Positions 42,217 to 50,179 of a stretch of 64,000 nucleotides of DNA are shown here, piece by piece. Source of the DNA: Bog-756 sp963725395. Lineage in GTDB: Bacteria; Actinomycetota; Acidimicrobiia; Acidimicrobiales; RAAP-2. The stretch is from contig CAVRYH010000013.1 of NCBI GenBank assembly GCA_963725395.1, forward strand, positions 579,288 through 643,287, written 5' to 3'. The translations under genes and the position numbers were made by a program. Positions within the stretch are counted from its first letter, which is position 1. Every line of letters starts with the position of its first letter. The notes beneath the pieces were generated by a model. It was not told where the DNA came from and did not search any database. It saw nothing but the letters and a program-made list of their open reading frames with translations.

Positions 42217-43227
42217 ATGATCATCGGTTCCGTTGGGTCGTCGATCGCGCTGGCGGTGGTGGCGGTCGCCATTTTCGCCCTCATCGTCGTCTTCTTGAAG
42301 TCGTGCCTCAAGGTGGTTCAGCAGGGCTGCGTCGGCGTGGTCAAGCGTTTCGGGGAGTTCAAGAAGATCCAGCAACCCGGGCTGCACGTGCTCCTCCCGC
42401 TGGCCGACCGGATGGACAAGGTCGACGTCCGCGAATTCCCCCGCACCGGTGACCAGCAGGCGGTCATCACCAAGGACAATGTGTCGCTGTGGGTCAGTGC
42501 CACCATCTTCTGCCAGGTCACCGACGTGAAGCTCGCCCTGTTCGAGGTCAACGACTTCGGCCTGGCCATCGACCAGATGGCCCGGACCGCGCTGCGAGCG
42601 GTCTTCGGCGAGCTCACCCTCGACGAGTCCCTCTCCGAGCGCGAGACCATCAACTCCAAGATGCAGGACCATATGGCCGAGGCCACCCTCAAATGGGGGG
42701 TCCGCCTCAACCGGATCGAGATCCTGGACATCACCCCGCCGACCAACGTGCTCCAGGCCATGTCCGAGCAGAAGGAGGCCGAGCAGCACAAAAGGGCCGC
42801 CATCTTGAAGTCGGAGGGTGAGCAGCAGGCCGCCATCAACAGTGCCCAGGGCCGCAAGCAGGCCAACGTGCTCGAAGCCGAGGGCCAGAAGCAGGCGGCC
42901 ATCCTGGCCGCCGAAGCCCAGAAGCAGGCGCTCGAGCTCCGGGCCGACGGCGAGAAGCGGGCCACCCAGCTGCGGGGCGAGGGTGAGGCGGCGGCGCTGA
43001 ATGCCATCGACACCTCGGTGATCCATCCGAACACCCTCGCCGTCATGCAGCTCCGGGCCCTGCAGGCCGTGGCCGCCGCGCCCAATTCGAAGGTCGTGGT
43101 TCCCTACGAGGCGGCCGGTCTGGTGGGTGCGGCCCAGGTACTCGTCGATGCCATGAAGGACGCCGGTGCCCCCGGTGAGCCCGACGTCGCCGGCAACGGG
43201 AACGGGCGGTCGCCTCAGGCGGTCTGA
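42217..43227 (+). CDS. SPFH/band-7 domain membrane protein (slipin/flotillin-like)
   Basis: A 336-residue protein. One N-terminal membrane anchor (IALAVVAVAIFALIVVFL) is followed by the SPFH domain: VQQGCVGVVKRFGEFKKIQQPGLHVLLPLADRMDKVDVRE, DNVSLWVSATIFCQVTDVKLALFEV and RIEILDITPP. A long Ala/Glu/Lys/Gln coiled coil (about 190-270) with repeats of the type EGxKQAAIL favours oligomer rings. A C-terminal Gly/Pro tail ends it. SPFH proteins scaffold membrane microdomains and control membrane proteases. It is preceded by an NfeD-like partner and has its own promoter and Shine-Dalgarno. Confidence 0.88.
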   Translation: MIIGSVGSSIALAVVAVAIFALIVVFLKSCLKVVQQGCVGVVKRFGEFKKIQQPGLHVLLPLADRMDKVDVREFPRTGDQQAVITKDNVSLWVSATIFCQVTDVKLALFEVNDFGLAIDQMARTALRAVFGELTLDESLSERETINSKMQDHMAEATLKWGVRLNRIEILDITPPTNVLQAMSEQKEAEQHKRAAILKSEGEQQAAINSAQGRKQANVLEAEGQKQAAILAAEAQKQALELRADGEKRATQLRGEGEAAALNAIDTSVIHPNTLAVMQLRALQAVAAAPNSKVVVPYEAAGLVGAAQVLVDAMKDAGAPGEPDVAGNGNGRSPQAV

Positions 43228-43277
43228 CGCCCCCACCCTCGCCCGGCGGCTCGGCCCGCAGGTTGCTGCTGTGACGC

Positions 43278-43874
43278 CTACCGGCGGATCCAGCCCTCCA
43301 CGACCGGGAGCTCCCTGATCTGTCTCGCCGGATTGCCTGCGAAGACGCAGTTGGCCGGAACGCTCCTGGTGACGACGGAGCCGGCGCCGATCACCGAGTT
43401 GTCGCCGATCGACACCCCGGGTAGGAGGATGCAGTTCCTCCCGATGAAGACGTTCCGGCCGATCTCCACCGCCCCGGTCCGCACGCCCATTCCCGAGGCG
43501 AGCTCGTGGAAGTCGGTATCGAGAATCGACGTGAACTCCCCGATCAGGCAGTTGTCGCCGATCGAGATCCGGTGGAGCGCGACGATGCTGCAGCCCTGAT
43601 TGACGAAGACGTCGTCACCGATGACGAGCTCGCCGTCCTCCACGGCACCGATTTCGCTACGGATCTGGCAACCCCTCACGACGAAGCCTCGGCCGATATG
43701 GATGGGCCCCCTGTTGTAGAGGACGGGGGCCATTCCTTGGACGGACAATCGGCCGTTGTGCCCGACGAGGAGGCTGAACGAAAGGGATCGCCAGAACGAG
43801 CGGCATTTGACCGCGAGGTCGACCGCGTCGGCGATTCTGGATCTCCCCACGGCCGTCATTCTGGCCGACCGCAT
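43278..43874 (-). CDS. left-handed beta-helix (hexapeptide) acyltransferase
   Basis: A 198-residue protein with many hexapeptide turns: IHIGRGFVVRGCQI, LVIGDDVFVNQGCSIVALHRISIGDNCLIGEFTSILDTD, VEIGRNVFIGRNCILLPGVSIGDNSVIGAGSVVTRSVPANCVFAGNPARQIR. The end matches the maltose/galactoside O-acetyltransferase and serine-acetyltransferase superfamily. It probably O-acetylates a sugar, fitting the polysaccharide theme, but the acceptor is unknown. Base composition is slightly less GC-rich than the neighbours. ATG at 43859 is an alternative start. Confidence 0.82.
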   Translation of the reverse strand: MRSARMTAVGRSRIADAVDLAVKCRSFWRSLSFSLLVGHNGRLSVQGMAPVLYNRGPIHIGRGFVVRGCQIRSEIGAVEDGELVIGDDVFVNQGCSIVALHRISIGDNCLIGEFTSILDTDFHELASGMGVRTGAVEIGRNVFIGRNCILLPGVSIGDNSVIGAGSVVTRSVPANCVFAGNPARQIRELPVVEGWIRR

Positions 43875-43921
43875 GCCGCCATGGCCACTTCCGGATGAGG
43901 CCCAGGGACAGTGCGGGTGGC

Positions 43922-45520
43922 CTACTTCATCTCGACCTCGTCGAGGTACCGGTCACTCCAGTGGGTGAACACCTCGTCGGGGAGCTTGAGGGCGTGGGTT
44001 GGTTCGAGGGCTTGGACGAAGGCGCGGTCGTGGCTCACCACCACGATGGTCCCCGGCCAACGACTCAGCATGGTGCCGACCGCCTCGATGGAGGAAGGGT
44101 CGAGGTTGTTGGTGGGCTCATCGAGCAGCAGCACGTTGGCCTGCCCGGCCGCCAGCATGGCCAGTCCGAGCTTGGCCCGCTCGCCTCCCGAGAGGGTCTT
44201 GGGCATCTGGTGGGCCGCCTTGCCGGCGATCCCGAACATGCCGAGCAGGGCCCTCCGCTCGGTCTCCTGCACCAGCACCGTGTCGTCGATGTTCTCGAGC
44301 ACGGTGATGCCGAGGTCGACCTGCTCGTGCTCCTGGGCGAAGTAACCGAGGGTCACGTTGGCCCCGACCTCGACCCGGCCGTCGGTCGGCTCCTGCACTC
44401 CGGCCAGGCAACGCAGCAGGCTGGACTTGCCGGCGCCGTTGCGCCCGATGATGACCATCCTGTCGCCCCGTCGGCAATGGAAGTCCACGTGCTCGAGCAC
44501 GGTGGCGTCGCCGTAGCGGACGCCGAGGCCGCTGGCCCGCAGCGGCACCTCACCGGACCGCCGGGGGGTGGGCAGGCGGAACGAGCTCTTCTTCTCGCGT
44601 CGGTGCACCTCGGTCTTGGCCGACTCCAGTCGTTCGACCCGCTTGTCCAGTGACTTGGCGATGCGGGCCCGGCGGTTTGTGCTGCCCCGCATGGAGTCGG
44701 CCAGGGTCGTCAGCCGCTTGATCTCCCGGCCCTCGAGCAGCGAGGCGCGTTCGCGCTGGCTCTGGTCCGCCTCGAGCTGCACCATGTACGAGGAGTAGGT
44801 GCCCTTGAACTCGTGGAGCCGCCCGTCCGACAGGTGCAGGACCTTGTTGATGGATTGATCGAGCAGCTTGAGGTCGTGGCTGACCACGAGGATCGCACCG
44901 GGGAACCGCTCCAGCTCCTCCATGAGCCACCGCTTGGCCGGAAGGTCCAGATGGTTGGTGGGCTCGTCGAGGATCATGGTGTCCGGGCCCTGGAAGAGCA
45001 TCCGGATGAGGTCGACCCGGCGACGCTGGCCGCCGGAGAGGCGTTCGATGTCCTCGAAGAGGAGCTCCTGGCGGAGGCCGAGCCCGTCGGCGAGACGGGC
45101 CATTGTCGACTCGGCCTCGTAGCCGCCGTTCTCGCGGAACTGCTCCTCGAGGTCGGAGAAGAGCTCGATGTTCTCGGTGGAGGGGTCCTTGGCCATCTGG
45201 TCGCGAGCCTTGTTGAGGGCGTCGTCGAGGACGTCGAGACCGCGACCGGACAGGACGTGGGAGAAGCCGTTCGGCTCGAGTCCGAGACCGTGGGGCACCG
45301 GCACCTGGGGTAGGTAGCCGTACGTTCCCCGGATGGCGGCGCTGCCGGTGGATCTGACGTTGTGGCCCGGGTCGTCGATGATGACCGAGATGAACGTCGA
45401 CTTGCCGGTGCCGTTGCGGCCGACCAGGCCCACCTTCTCACCGGCACCGACGACGAAGGAGGCGTCGCTGAGCAGGGTCCGGTCGCCGATTTCGATGGTG
45501 AGGGAGGAACCGACGATCAT
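43922..45520 (-). CDS. ABC-F family ATP-binding protein
   Basis: A 532-residue soluble protein with two ABC ATPase domains. The first has Walker A GRNGTGKS near residue 36, signature LSGGQRRRVDLIRMLF and TMILDEPTNHLDLPAK. The second has GRNGAGKSSLLRCLAG, TLSGGERAKLGLAMLAAG and VLLLDEPTNNLDPSS. A linker of about 80 charged residues between them carries QSQRERASLLEGREIKR. No membrane segments are present. ABC-F proteins act on the ribosome as translation factors, in some cases conferring antibiotic protection; which subfamily this is cannot be told from sequence reading alone. Confidence 0.9.
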   Translation of the reverse strand: MIVGSSLTIEIGDRTLLSDASFVVGAGEKVGLVGRNGTGKSTFISVIIDDPGHNVRSTGSAAIRGTYGYLPQVPVPHGLGLEPNGFSHVLSGRGLDVLDDALNKARDQMAKDPSTENIELFSDLEEQFRENGGYEAESTMARLADGLGLRQELLFEDIERLSGGQRRRVDLIRMLFQGPDTMILDEPTNHLDLPAKRWLMEELERFPGAILVVSHDLKLLDQSINKVLHLSDGRLHEFKGTYSSYMVQLEADQSQRERASLLEGREIKRLTTLADSMRGSTNRRARIAKSLDKRVERLESAKTEVHRREKKSSFRLPTPRRSGEVPLRASGLGVRYGDATVLEHVDFHCRRGDRMVIIGRNGAGKSSLLRCLAGVQEPTDGRVEVGANVTLGYFAQEHEQVDLGITVLENIDDTVLVQETERRALLGMFGIAGKAAHQMPKTLSGGERAKLGLAMLAAGQANVLLLDEPTNNLDPSSIEAVGTMLSRWPGTIVVVSHDRAFVQALEPTHALKLPDEVFTHWSDRYLDEVEMK

Positions 45521-45600
45521 CTGGGGGAGGGGGTGACCTGGTCACGAACGGAGCGGACTTCCGTGTCGACGTCGGGACACCCAGACGTGGTCAACCGCTT

Positions 45601-47082
45601 CTAGTGTCCCACAGCCCGGTCCGCCGTCGGCGACGGGGCCCTCATCCGCCGGGACGACCGGACGGCGATCCGCCGGGCCCGGACCGCCCGGTGGCGGACC
45701 ATGGCCCGGAAGGCGAACTGGTGGACAGGGAACAACACCCACCAGTACGCCAGGCCGACGAGTCCCTTGGTGCGCAGCGATCCGACCTGTTCGATCCGGG
45801 TGGGCCTGGTGGACGACACCCGAACGCCGAGCCACGCCTCACCGCAGAACCACGAACGCGAGCTGAGCACCAGCGCCTGGGGCTCCCGTCTCTCCACCGT
45901 CCACCAGTCGACGTGGGCGCCCGCCTCGATTCGGGGTGGTCTCCCGAGACGCAGGTCCTCGCCGAAGCGGTGGCCGAGTGCGATACGCAACTGCCAGGCC
46001 CAGGGCCACCCGTACCAGGCGAGCTGCCCCCCGAGGTCGTCGAGGTCGGCCTCGACCCCGGCCACCTCGCCCAGCACCGACACGTCAGCCGCCCGGACCC
46101 GGGCCGACGAGCGGTCGGTGTAGATCCCGTCCTCGAGCCCGTGCCGTCGCTGGAACAGCGTCGCCGCCACACCGTCGGCCTGTTTGTCGAGGGCGGCGGC
46201 GATCGACGCTTCGACCCCCAGCGGCCGAACGGAGAAGGCGACCGCGGTGCGCTCGGCGGTGCGCACCGTCACCTCGTTGGTGAGGCTCTCGATCAGCGAG
46301 TGGCTGACCACGCTGTCCACCGGCGTGACCAGGTCGACCCAGTGCGCCGACAAGGAAGGACTCAACACCGGGACCTTGACGATGAGCCGCCGGGGCAGCC
46401 CCCGGACGCGAGCGTAGGCGTCCATCATCTCCCGGTAGGTGGTCACCTCCGGACAGCCGATCTCGTACACGCCGGCGGCAACATTGAGGGATTCGGTCAG
46501 GAAGTCGAGGAGGTCGCCGACGGCGATGGGCTGCACGCGGGTGTTGACCCACCTCGGGCAGACCATCATCGGCAGCCGCTCCGTGAGGTAGCGGATCATC
46601 TCGAACGAGATGCTCCCGGCCCCGAGCACGACGGCGGCACGGAGCTCGACGACCGGCACGCCGGTGGAGGCGAGCACCTGCCCGACCTCCTGGCGGCTGG
46701 CCAGGTGCTCGGAGAGCTGACCGTGCCCGAGGCCGCCGAGGTAGATGATGCGCTCGACGCCGGCCTCGGCCGCCGCCTCGGCGAACGAGCGGGCGAGGTG
46801 CCGGTCCCGGTCGGCGAAGCCGGCGCCCCCGGCCATGGCGTGGACAAGGTAGTAGGCGGCCGTACAACCAGACAGGGCCCCGACGACCGCACCGGTGCCG
46901 GAGAGGTCGACCGGGTGGACGTCGATGTCCGGGCCGCCCACCGTCGTCGCCTCGTTGCGCACCAGGGCACTGACCGGGTGGCCCACCGACACCAGATGGG
47001 GCACCAGCTGGCTCCCCACGAAGCCGTTCGCCCCGACCACCGCCACCCTCGCCCGCGGCTCCCGAGGTCCCGTCCCGGTCAT
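45601..47082 (-). CDS. SDR-family NAD(P)-binding protein with C-terminal DUF2867 domain
   Basis: A 493-residue two-domain protein. The N-terminal extended SDR domain begins VAVVGANGFVGSQLVPHL and has RIIYLGGLGHGQLSEHLASRQEVGQVLASTGVPVVELRAAVVLG, an atypical NAD(P)-binding/isomerase-like form. The C-terminal part (from about residue 320) with DWWTVERREPQALVLSSRSW and GLAYWWVLFPVHQFAFRAM resembles DUF2867. Related proteins reduce or bind quinone-like ligands; the role is unknown. The ATG overlaps the dus stop by 4 bp, making it the third gene of maf-dus-SDR. Confidence 0.82.
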   Translation of the reverse strand: MTGTGPREPRARVAVVGANGFVGSQLVPHLVSVGHPVSALVRNEATTVGGPDIDVHPVDLSGTGAVVGALSGCTAAYYLVHAMAGGAGFADRDRHLARSFAEAAAEAGVERIIYLGGLGHGQLSEHLASRQEVGQVLASTGVPVVELRAAVVLGAGSISFEMIRYLTERLPMMVCPRWVNTRVQPIAVGDLLDFLTESLNVAAGVYEIGCPEVTTYREMMDAYARVRGLPRRLIVKVPVLSPSLSAHWVDLVTPVDSVVSHSLIESLTNEVTVRTAERTAVAFSVRPLGVEASIAAALDKQADGVAATLFQRRHGLEDGIYTDRSSARVRAADVSVLGEVAGVEADLDDLGGQLAWYGWPWAWQLRIALGHRFGEDLRLGRPPRIEAGAHVDWWTVERREPQALVLSSRSWFCGEAWLGVRVSSTRPTRIEQVGSLRTKGLVGLAYWWVLFPVHQFAFRAMVRHRAVRARRIAVRSSRRMRAPSPTADRAVGH

Positions 47083-48260
47083 CCGCCCGATACCAGCACA
47101 TCGCCGCCCGCCGGCGGTGTGGGGTCGTCCACGTTGTCGAGCCAGCCCTCGGGGAGGCGCACCGGCCTCGGCCCGTTGGTGTGCCCGCGGGCCATGCGCA
47201 GTGCTTCGGTCGGGAACGCCAGCTCCGGGGGGAGGGCGTCGACGAGGTCGTACACCTCGGCCAGCGACCGGGCCTGGGCCAGCGACCGCCGGACCACCGG
47301 GCCGACCGGGAATCCGGTCAGGTACCAACCGGAGTGCTTGCGGAACTGTCTGACACCGATGTCCTCTCCGAACGCCTGGCCCAACAACGCGGCATGGGAA
47401 CGCATCATGGCGGCGATCTCGCCCAGTGCGGGCGGCGCCTGGAGCGGCCGGCCGGCGAACGTGTCGGCCAGATCCCGGAACAGCCACGGACGTCCGAGAC
47501 AGCCCCGTCCCACCACCACGCCGTCACACCCGGTCTCCGCCACCATGGCCAGAGCGTCGGACGCCTCCCACAGGTCGCCGTTCCCGAGGACGGGGATCGA
47601 CGTCACCGCTTCTTTCAGCCGGCCGATGGCCTGCCAGTCGGCCCCCCCGGAGTAGAGCTGTTCGGCCGTGCGGGCATGGAGCGTCACGCCGGCGACACCC
47701 TCGTCCTCGGCGATGCGAGCTGCCTCGAGGAAGGTCACCCGTCTGTCGTCGATGCCGATGCGCAGCTTCACGGTGACCGGGACCGACCCGGCCGCCGCCA
47801 CCGCGGCGGCCACGATGGCGCGGAACAGGGCCCGGTGGGCGGGGAGGGCGGCCCCCGCCCCCTGCCGGGTCACCTTGCCGGCCGGGCACCCGAAGTTGAG
47901 GTCGATGTGGTCGACGCCGATGGTGCCGACCAGCCGGTGCACCGCTTCTTCCATCACCCGGGGGTCCACCCCGCACAGCTGGACGCTGCGCACCGGTTCG
48001 TCCTCCCCGAAGGCGGCCATGCCGAGGGTCTTCGCATTCCCCTCCACCAGGGCCCGGGCGGTGATCATCTCACTGACGTAGAGCCCGGCCCCGAACGTCC
48101 GGCACAGGCGGCGGAAGGCGACGTTGGTCACCCCGGCCATCGGAGCCAGCACCACCGGGGGGTCGACGGCGAGGGTCCCGAGCTTGAGGGCGGGTGCGGG
48201 AGCGGCGGTGGTGCGCGAGGGGGCGCCTCGGGACCCCGGGCCGACGGTGAGGGCGGTCAT
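47079..48260 (-). CDS. dus: tRNA-dihydrouridine synthase
   Basis: A 393-residue FMN-dependent TIM-barrel enzyme that reduces uridine to dihydrouridine in tRNA D-loops. It has LAPMAGVTNVAFRRLCR, VSEMITARALVEG, VQLCGVDPRVMEEA, HIDLNFGCPAGKVTRQGAGAAL (catalytic Cys motif) and VPVTVKLRIGIDD. VTLHARTAEQLYSGGADW, VLGNGDLWEASDAL and GVVVGRGCLGRPW follow. Start ATG 48260 overlaps the maf stop by 4 bp; a longer frame upstream runs through maf and is not coding. Confidence 0.92.
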   Translation of the reverse strand: MTALTVGPGSRGAPSRTTAAPAPALKLGTLAVDPPVVLAPMAGVTNVAFRRLCRTFGAGLYVSEMITARALVEGNAKTLGMAAFGEDEPVRSVQLCGVDPRVMEEAVHRLVGTIGVDHIDLNFGCPAGKVTRQGAGAALPAHRALFRAIVAAAVAAAGSVPVTVKLRIGIDDRRVTFLEAARIAEDEGVAGVTLHARTAEQLYSGGADWQAIGRLKEAVTSIPVLGNGDLWEASDALAMVAETGCDGVVVGRGCLGRPWLFRDLADTFAGRPLQAPPALGEIAAMMRSHAALLGQAFGEDIGVRQFRKHSGWYLTGFPVGPVVRRSLAQARSLAEVYDLVDALPPELAFPTEALRMARGHTNGPRPVRLPEGWLDNVDDPTPPAGGDVLVSGG

Positions 48261-48859
48261 GGGCGTGCGGCCGCCCACAGGTCGGTGATCTGGATGCCCA
48301 GCTCGGCGAGCAGCGAGCGCAAGAGCGGGAGGGACAGCCCGATGACGTTGCCGGGATCTCCCTCCACCCCGTCGATGAACGGTGCCGACCGCCCGTCGAG
48401 GGTGAAGGCGCCGGCCACCGCCGTCGCCTCGCCCGTGGCCAGGTAGGCGTCGAGCTCCGCGTCGGTGGTGACCCCGAAGCGGACAAGGGTCGCCGCCACG
48501 CCTGACGATCGGGCCCCTGTCCGTTCGTCGATCACGCAGTGTCCGGTGAGGAGCGTGCCCGAGCGGCCCCGCATGGCGGTCAACCACTTCCGGGCCTCCG
48601 ACGACGAGGAGGGCTTCCCGAATGGGCGTCCGTCGAACTCGAGCATCGAATCGCACCCGATGACCACGGCGCCACCGCCGGGACGGGCGACGGCGTCCGC
48701 CTTGCGCTCCGCCAGGGTGGCGACCATCGCCCGGGTCCCGCCGCCGACATCGTCCTCGGCCACCCCGCTCACCACCACCTGGGGCTCGAAGCCGGCAGCC
48801 TCGAGCAGCCGCCGGCGGGCGGGAGAGCCCGAGGCGAGGACGAGTGCACGTTCGGCCAT
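48257..48859 (-). CDS. maf: Maf family nucleotide pyrophosphatase
   Basis: A 200-residue Maf/YhdE-type enzyme that hydrolyses non-canonical or modified nucleoside triphosphates. The N-terminal VLASGSPARRRLLEAAG motif, KADAVA, VVIGCDSMLEFDGRPFGKP and DGVEGDPGNVIGLSLPLLRSLLAELG are present. It heads the operon maf-dus-SDR, all joined by ATGA overlaps. ATG 48859 is chosen because minus-strand TACGCT ends 6 nt upstream and the family start SGSPxR lies just inside. Confidence 0.92.
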   Translation of the reverse strand: MAERALVLASGSPARRRLLEAAGFEPQVVVSGVAEDDVGGGTRAMVATLAERKADAVARPGGGAVVIGCDSMLEFDGRPFGKPSSSSEARKWLTAMRGRSGTLLTGHCVIDERTGARSSGVAATLVRFGVTTDAELDAYLATGEATAVAGAFTLDGRSAPFIDGVEGDPGNVIGLSLPLLRSLLAELGIQITDLWAAARP

Positions 48860-48865
48860 GGCACA

Positions 48866-48871
48866 AGCGTA
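48866..48871 (-). promoter_or_regulatory. leaderless-type -10 element TACGCT of maf
   Basis: On the minus strand TACGCT ends 6 nt before the maf ATG. The divergent DUF3039 gene has a weaker GATCCT ending 6 nt before its own ATG (48930). Confidence 0.45.
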
Positions 48872-48929
48872 GGGGCGGCCCAGCGGTGCAGGATCGCGCC
48901 GAGGGCGGGAGATGCGCGATCCTGGTGGC

Positions 48930-49211
48930 ATGACCGACACCGGCATCACCGTCGCACCCACCAGGGTCGACCCCGAACTCGACGGGGACCACGAGCGCAT
49001 GTCCCACATCGTGCTGGAGGGCTTCAAACCCGAGAAGGGCGACTTCGTCTCGGCCGGCCCGTCCGTGGTGGAGGGAATGGTCAACGGGACCGCAGTCAAG
49101 GCGCTGTGCGGGAAGATCTGGGTTCCGGGCCGCAATCCCAAGCGCTACCCGCTGTGCCCCACCTGCAAGGAGATCGCCGAGTCCAGGGGATGGAAGATCC
49201 CTGCCGGCTGA
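48930..49211 (+). CDS. DUF3039 family protein
   Basis: A 93-residue protein with DHERMSHIVLEGFKPEKGDFVSAGPSVVEG and the motif ALCGKIWVPGRNPKRYPLCPTCKEI, a CG-x15-CPxC arrangement that may bind zinc. DUF3039 is an actinobacterial family of unknown function. ATG 48930 is the only start that keeps the family N-terminus; it lies 6 nt after GATCCT. Divergent from maf with a 70-bp gap. Confidence 0.85.
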   Translation: MTDTGITVAPTRVDPELDGDHERMSHIVLEGFKPEKGDFVSAGPSVVEGMVNGTAVKALCGKIWVPGRNPKRYPLCPTCKEIAESRGWKIPAG

Positions 49212-49243
49212 CTGAGGCCCCCCGCCGGGCCCCCTCCGCCTCA

Positions 49244-49915
49244 CTACGGCAGCGTGCCGATGCCCTTCACGACGAGATACGCGGCGAAGACCAGCTCGAC
49301 GGTGACGGCGATGGCCCGCGAGTGCCGGCCCACGAAGGTGTGGGTGGCGGCCAGGGGGGCATCAGCCCGTTCGCCGAGCACGGCCACCAGCCCGACGGGC
49401 ACGACCACCGGTGCCAGGGTGATCACGAAGACGACGGCGAAGTCGACGATCCGTGCCGCGGTCCCGGCCGTCGACCGGGTGATCTCGTGGAGGGCGGCGA
49501 GGAACAGCACGAGCGTGGAGAAGTTCACCACCATACCGACCGCCCCGGCGCCGAGGAACCACCAGGTGGGGGCGGTGCTGAGCCGCCCCGACGTCCGCTG
49601 CTCGTGCTCTTCACCGGTCGTGGAGTGGTGGTGCAGGGACCGGGCGGCGAGCGCAGCCAGCAGCCCGGCGGCCACGAAGTCGATGACGGCGTCGTGCACC
49701 GAGTGGTGGTGGGCGCCGTGGCGCAGGTGGCTGAGGACGGTGGCGCCCAGGACGGAGAGGGCGCCGAGGACCAGTGCCGATCCGGCAGCCAGGGCCCAAC
49801 CCCGGGCCAGCCGCTTGGTCGGCCCCGAGAGCACCATGAGCTGGAGGGCGAACAATGTCGGGCTGACGGCCGCCCCCAGGGCCAGAGGGAGCGTGGACGC
49901 CAGCAGAGCTCCCAT
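49244..49915 (-). CDS. GAP family (Sap/sulfolipid-1-addressing-type) membrane protein
   Basis: A 223-residue protein with about six membrane helices: LLASTLPLALGAAVSPTLFALQLMVLSG, WALAAGSALVLGALSVLGATVL, HDAVIDFVAAGLLAALAAR, FLGAGAVGMVVNFSTLVLFLAALHEI, DFAVVFVITLAPVVVPVGLVAVLG and VTVELVFAAYLVVKGIG. A His-rich cytoplasmic loop (HHHSTTGEEH) sits after the third helix. The GAP family includes mycobacterial proteins for cell-wall lipid export; the cargo here is unknown. Minus-strand TACGTT ends 6 nt before the ATG. Confidence 0.85.
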   Translation of the reverse strand: MGALLASTLPLALGAAVSPTLFALQLMVLSGPTKRLARGWALAAGSALVLGALSVLGATVLSHLRHGAHHHSVHDAVIDFVAAGLLAALAARSLHHHSTTGEEHEQRTSGRLSTAPTWWFLGAGAVGMVVNFSTLVLFLAALHEITRSTAGTAARIVDFAVVFVITLAPVVVPVGLVAVLGERADAPLAATHTFVGRHSRAIAVTVELVFAAYLVVKGIGTLP

Positions 49916-49921
49916 GGACGC

Positions 49922-49927
49922 AACGTA
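49922..49927 (-). promoter_or_regulatory. leaderless-type -10 element TACGTT
   Basis: On the minus strand TACGTT ends 6 nt before ATG 49915 of the GAP-family gene; no Shine-Dalgarno is present. Confidence 0.45.
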
Positions 49928-49954
49928 GCCCGGGGTGCCGTCGGGACTGAGGTA

Positions 49955-50179
49955 TCACCCCCGCCCGGGGTCGGGCCGCAGCTCGCCGTGGGCGCGGCAC
50001 CGGGCCCGGTAGCCTCCGGGCGTCACCAGCACCGTCAACCGCACTCCGCAGTCCGGGCAGAACCGTGGCGGGTCGAGTGGCCGGGTGCACCCGGGGCACG
50101 AGCCCGAGTCGGCCCCGCACCCCGGGCAGAACCGGGACTGCGTGGCGTGCTCGGTGCCTGCGACACCCTCAGAGGACAC
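49955..50179 (-). CDS. bsaP: biotin synthase auxiliary protein
   Basis: A 74-residue Cys-rich protein directly after bioB: FCPGCGADSGSCPGC, then RFCPDCGVRLTVLVTPGGYRARCRAHGE. The C-terminal stretch with CxxCG-x6-V-x-PxG-x4-C-x3-HG is the hallmark of BsaP, the small partner that mycobacterial-type BioB needs for sulfur insertion. An extra N-terminal CxxC pair is present. The GTG start lies 11 bp inside the bioB 3' end, so the two are translated from one message. Identification is from motif memory and position, not a search. Confidence 0.75.
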   Translation of the reverse strand: MSSEGVAGTEHATQSRFCPGCGADSGSCPGCTRPLDPPRFCPDCGVRLTVLVTPGGYRARCRAHGELRPDPGRG

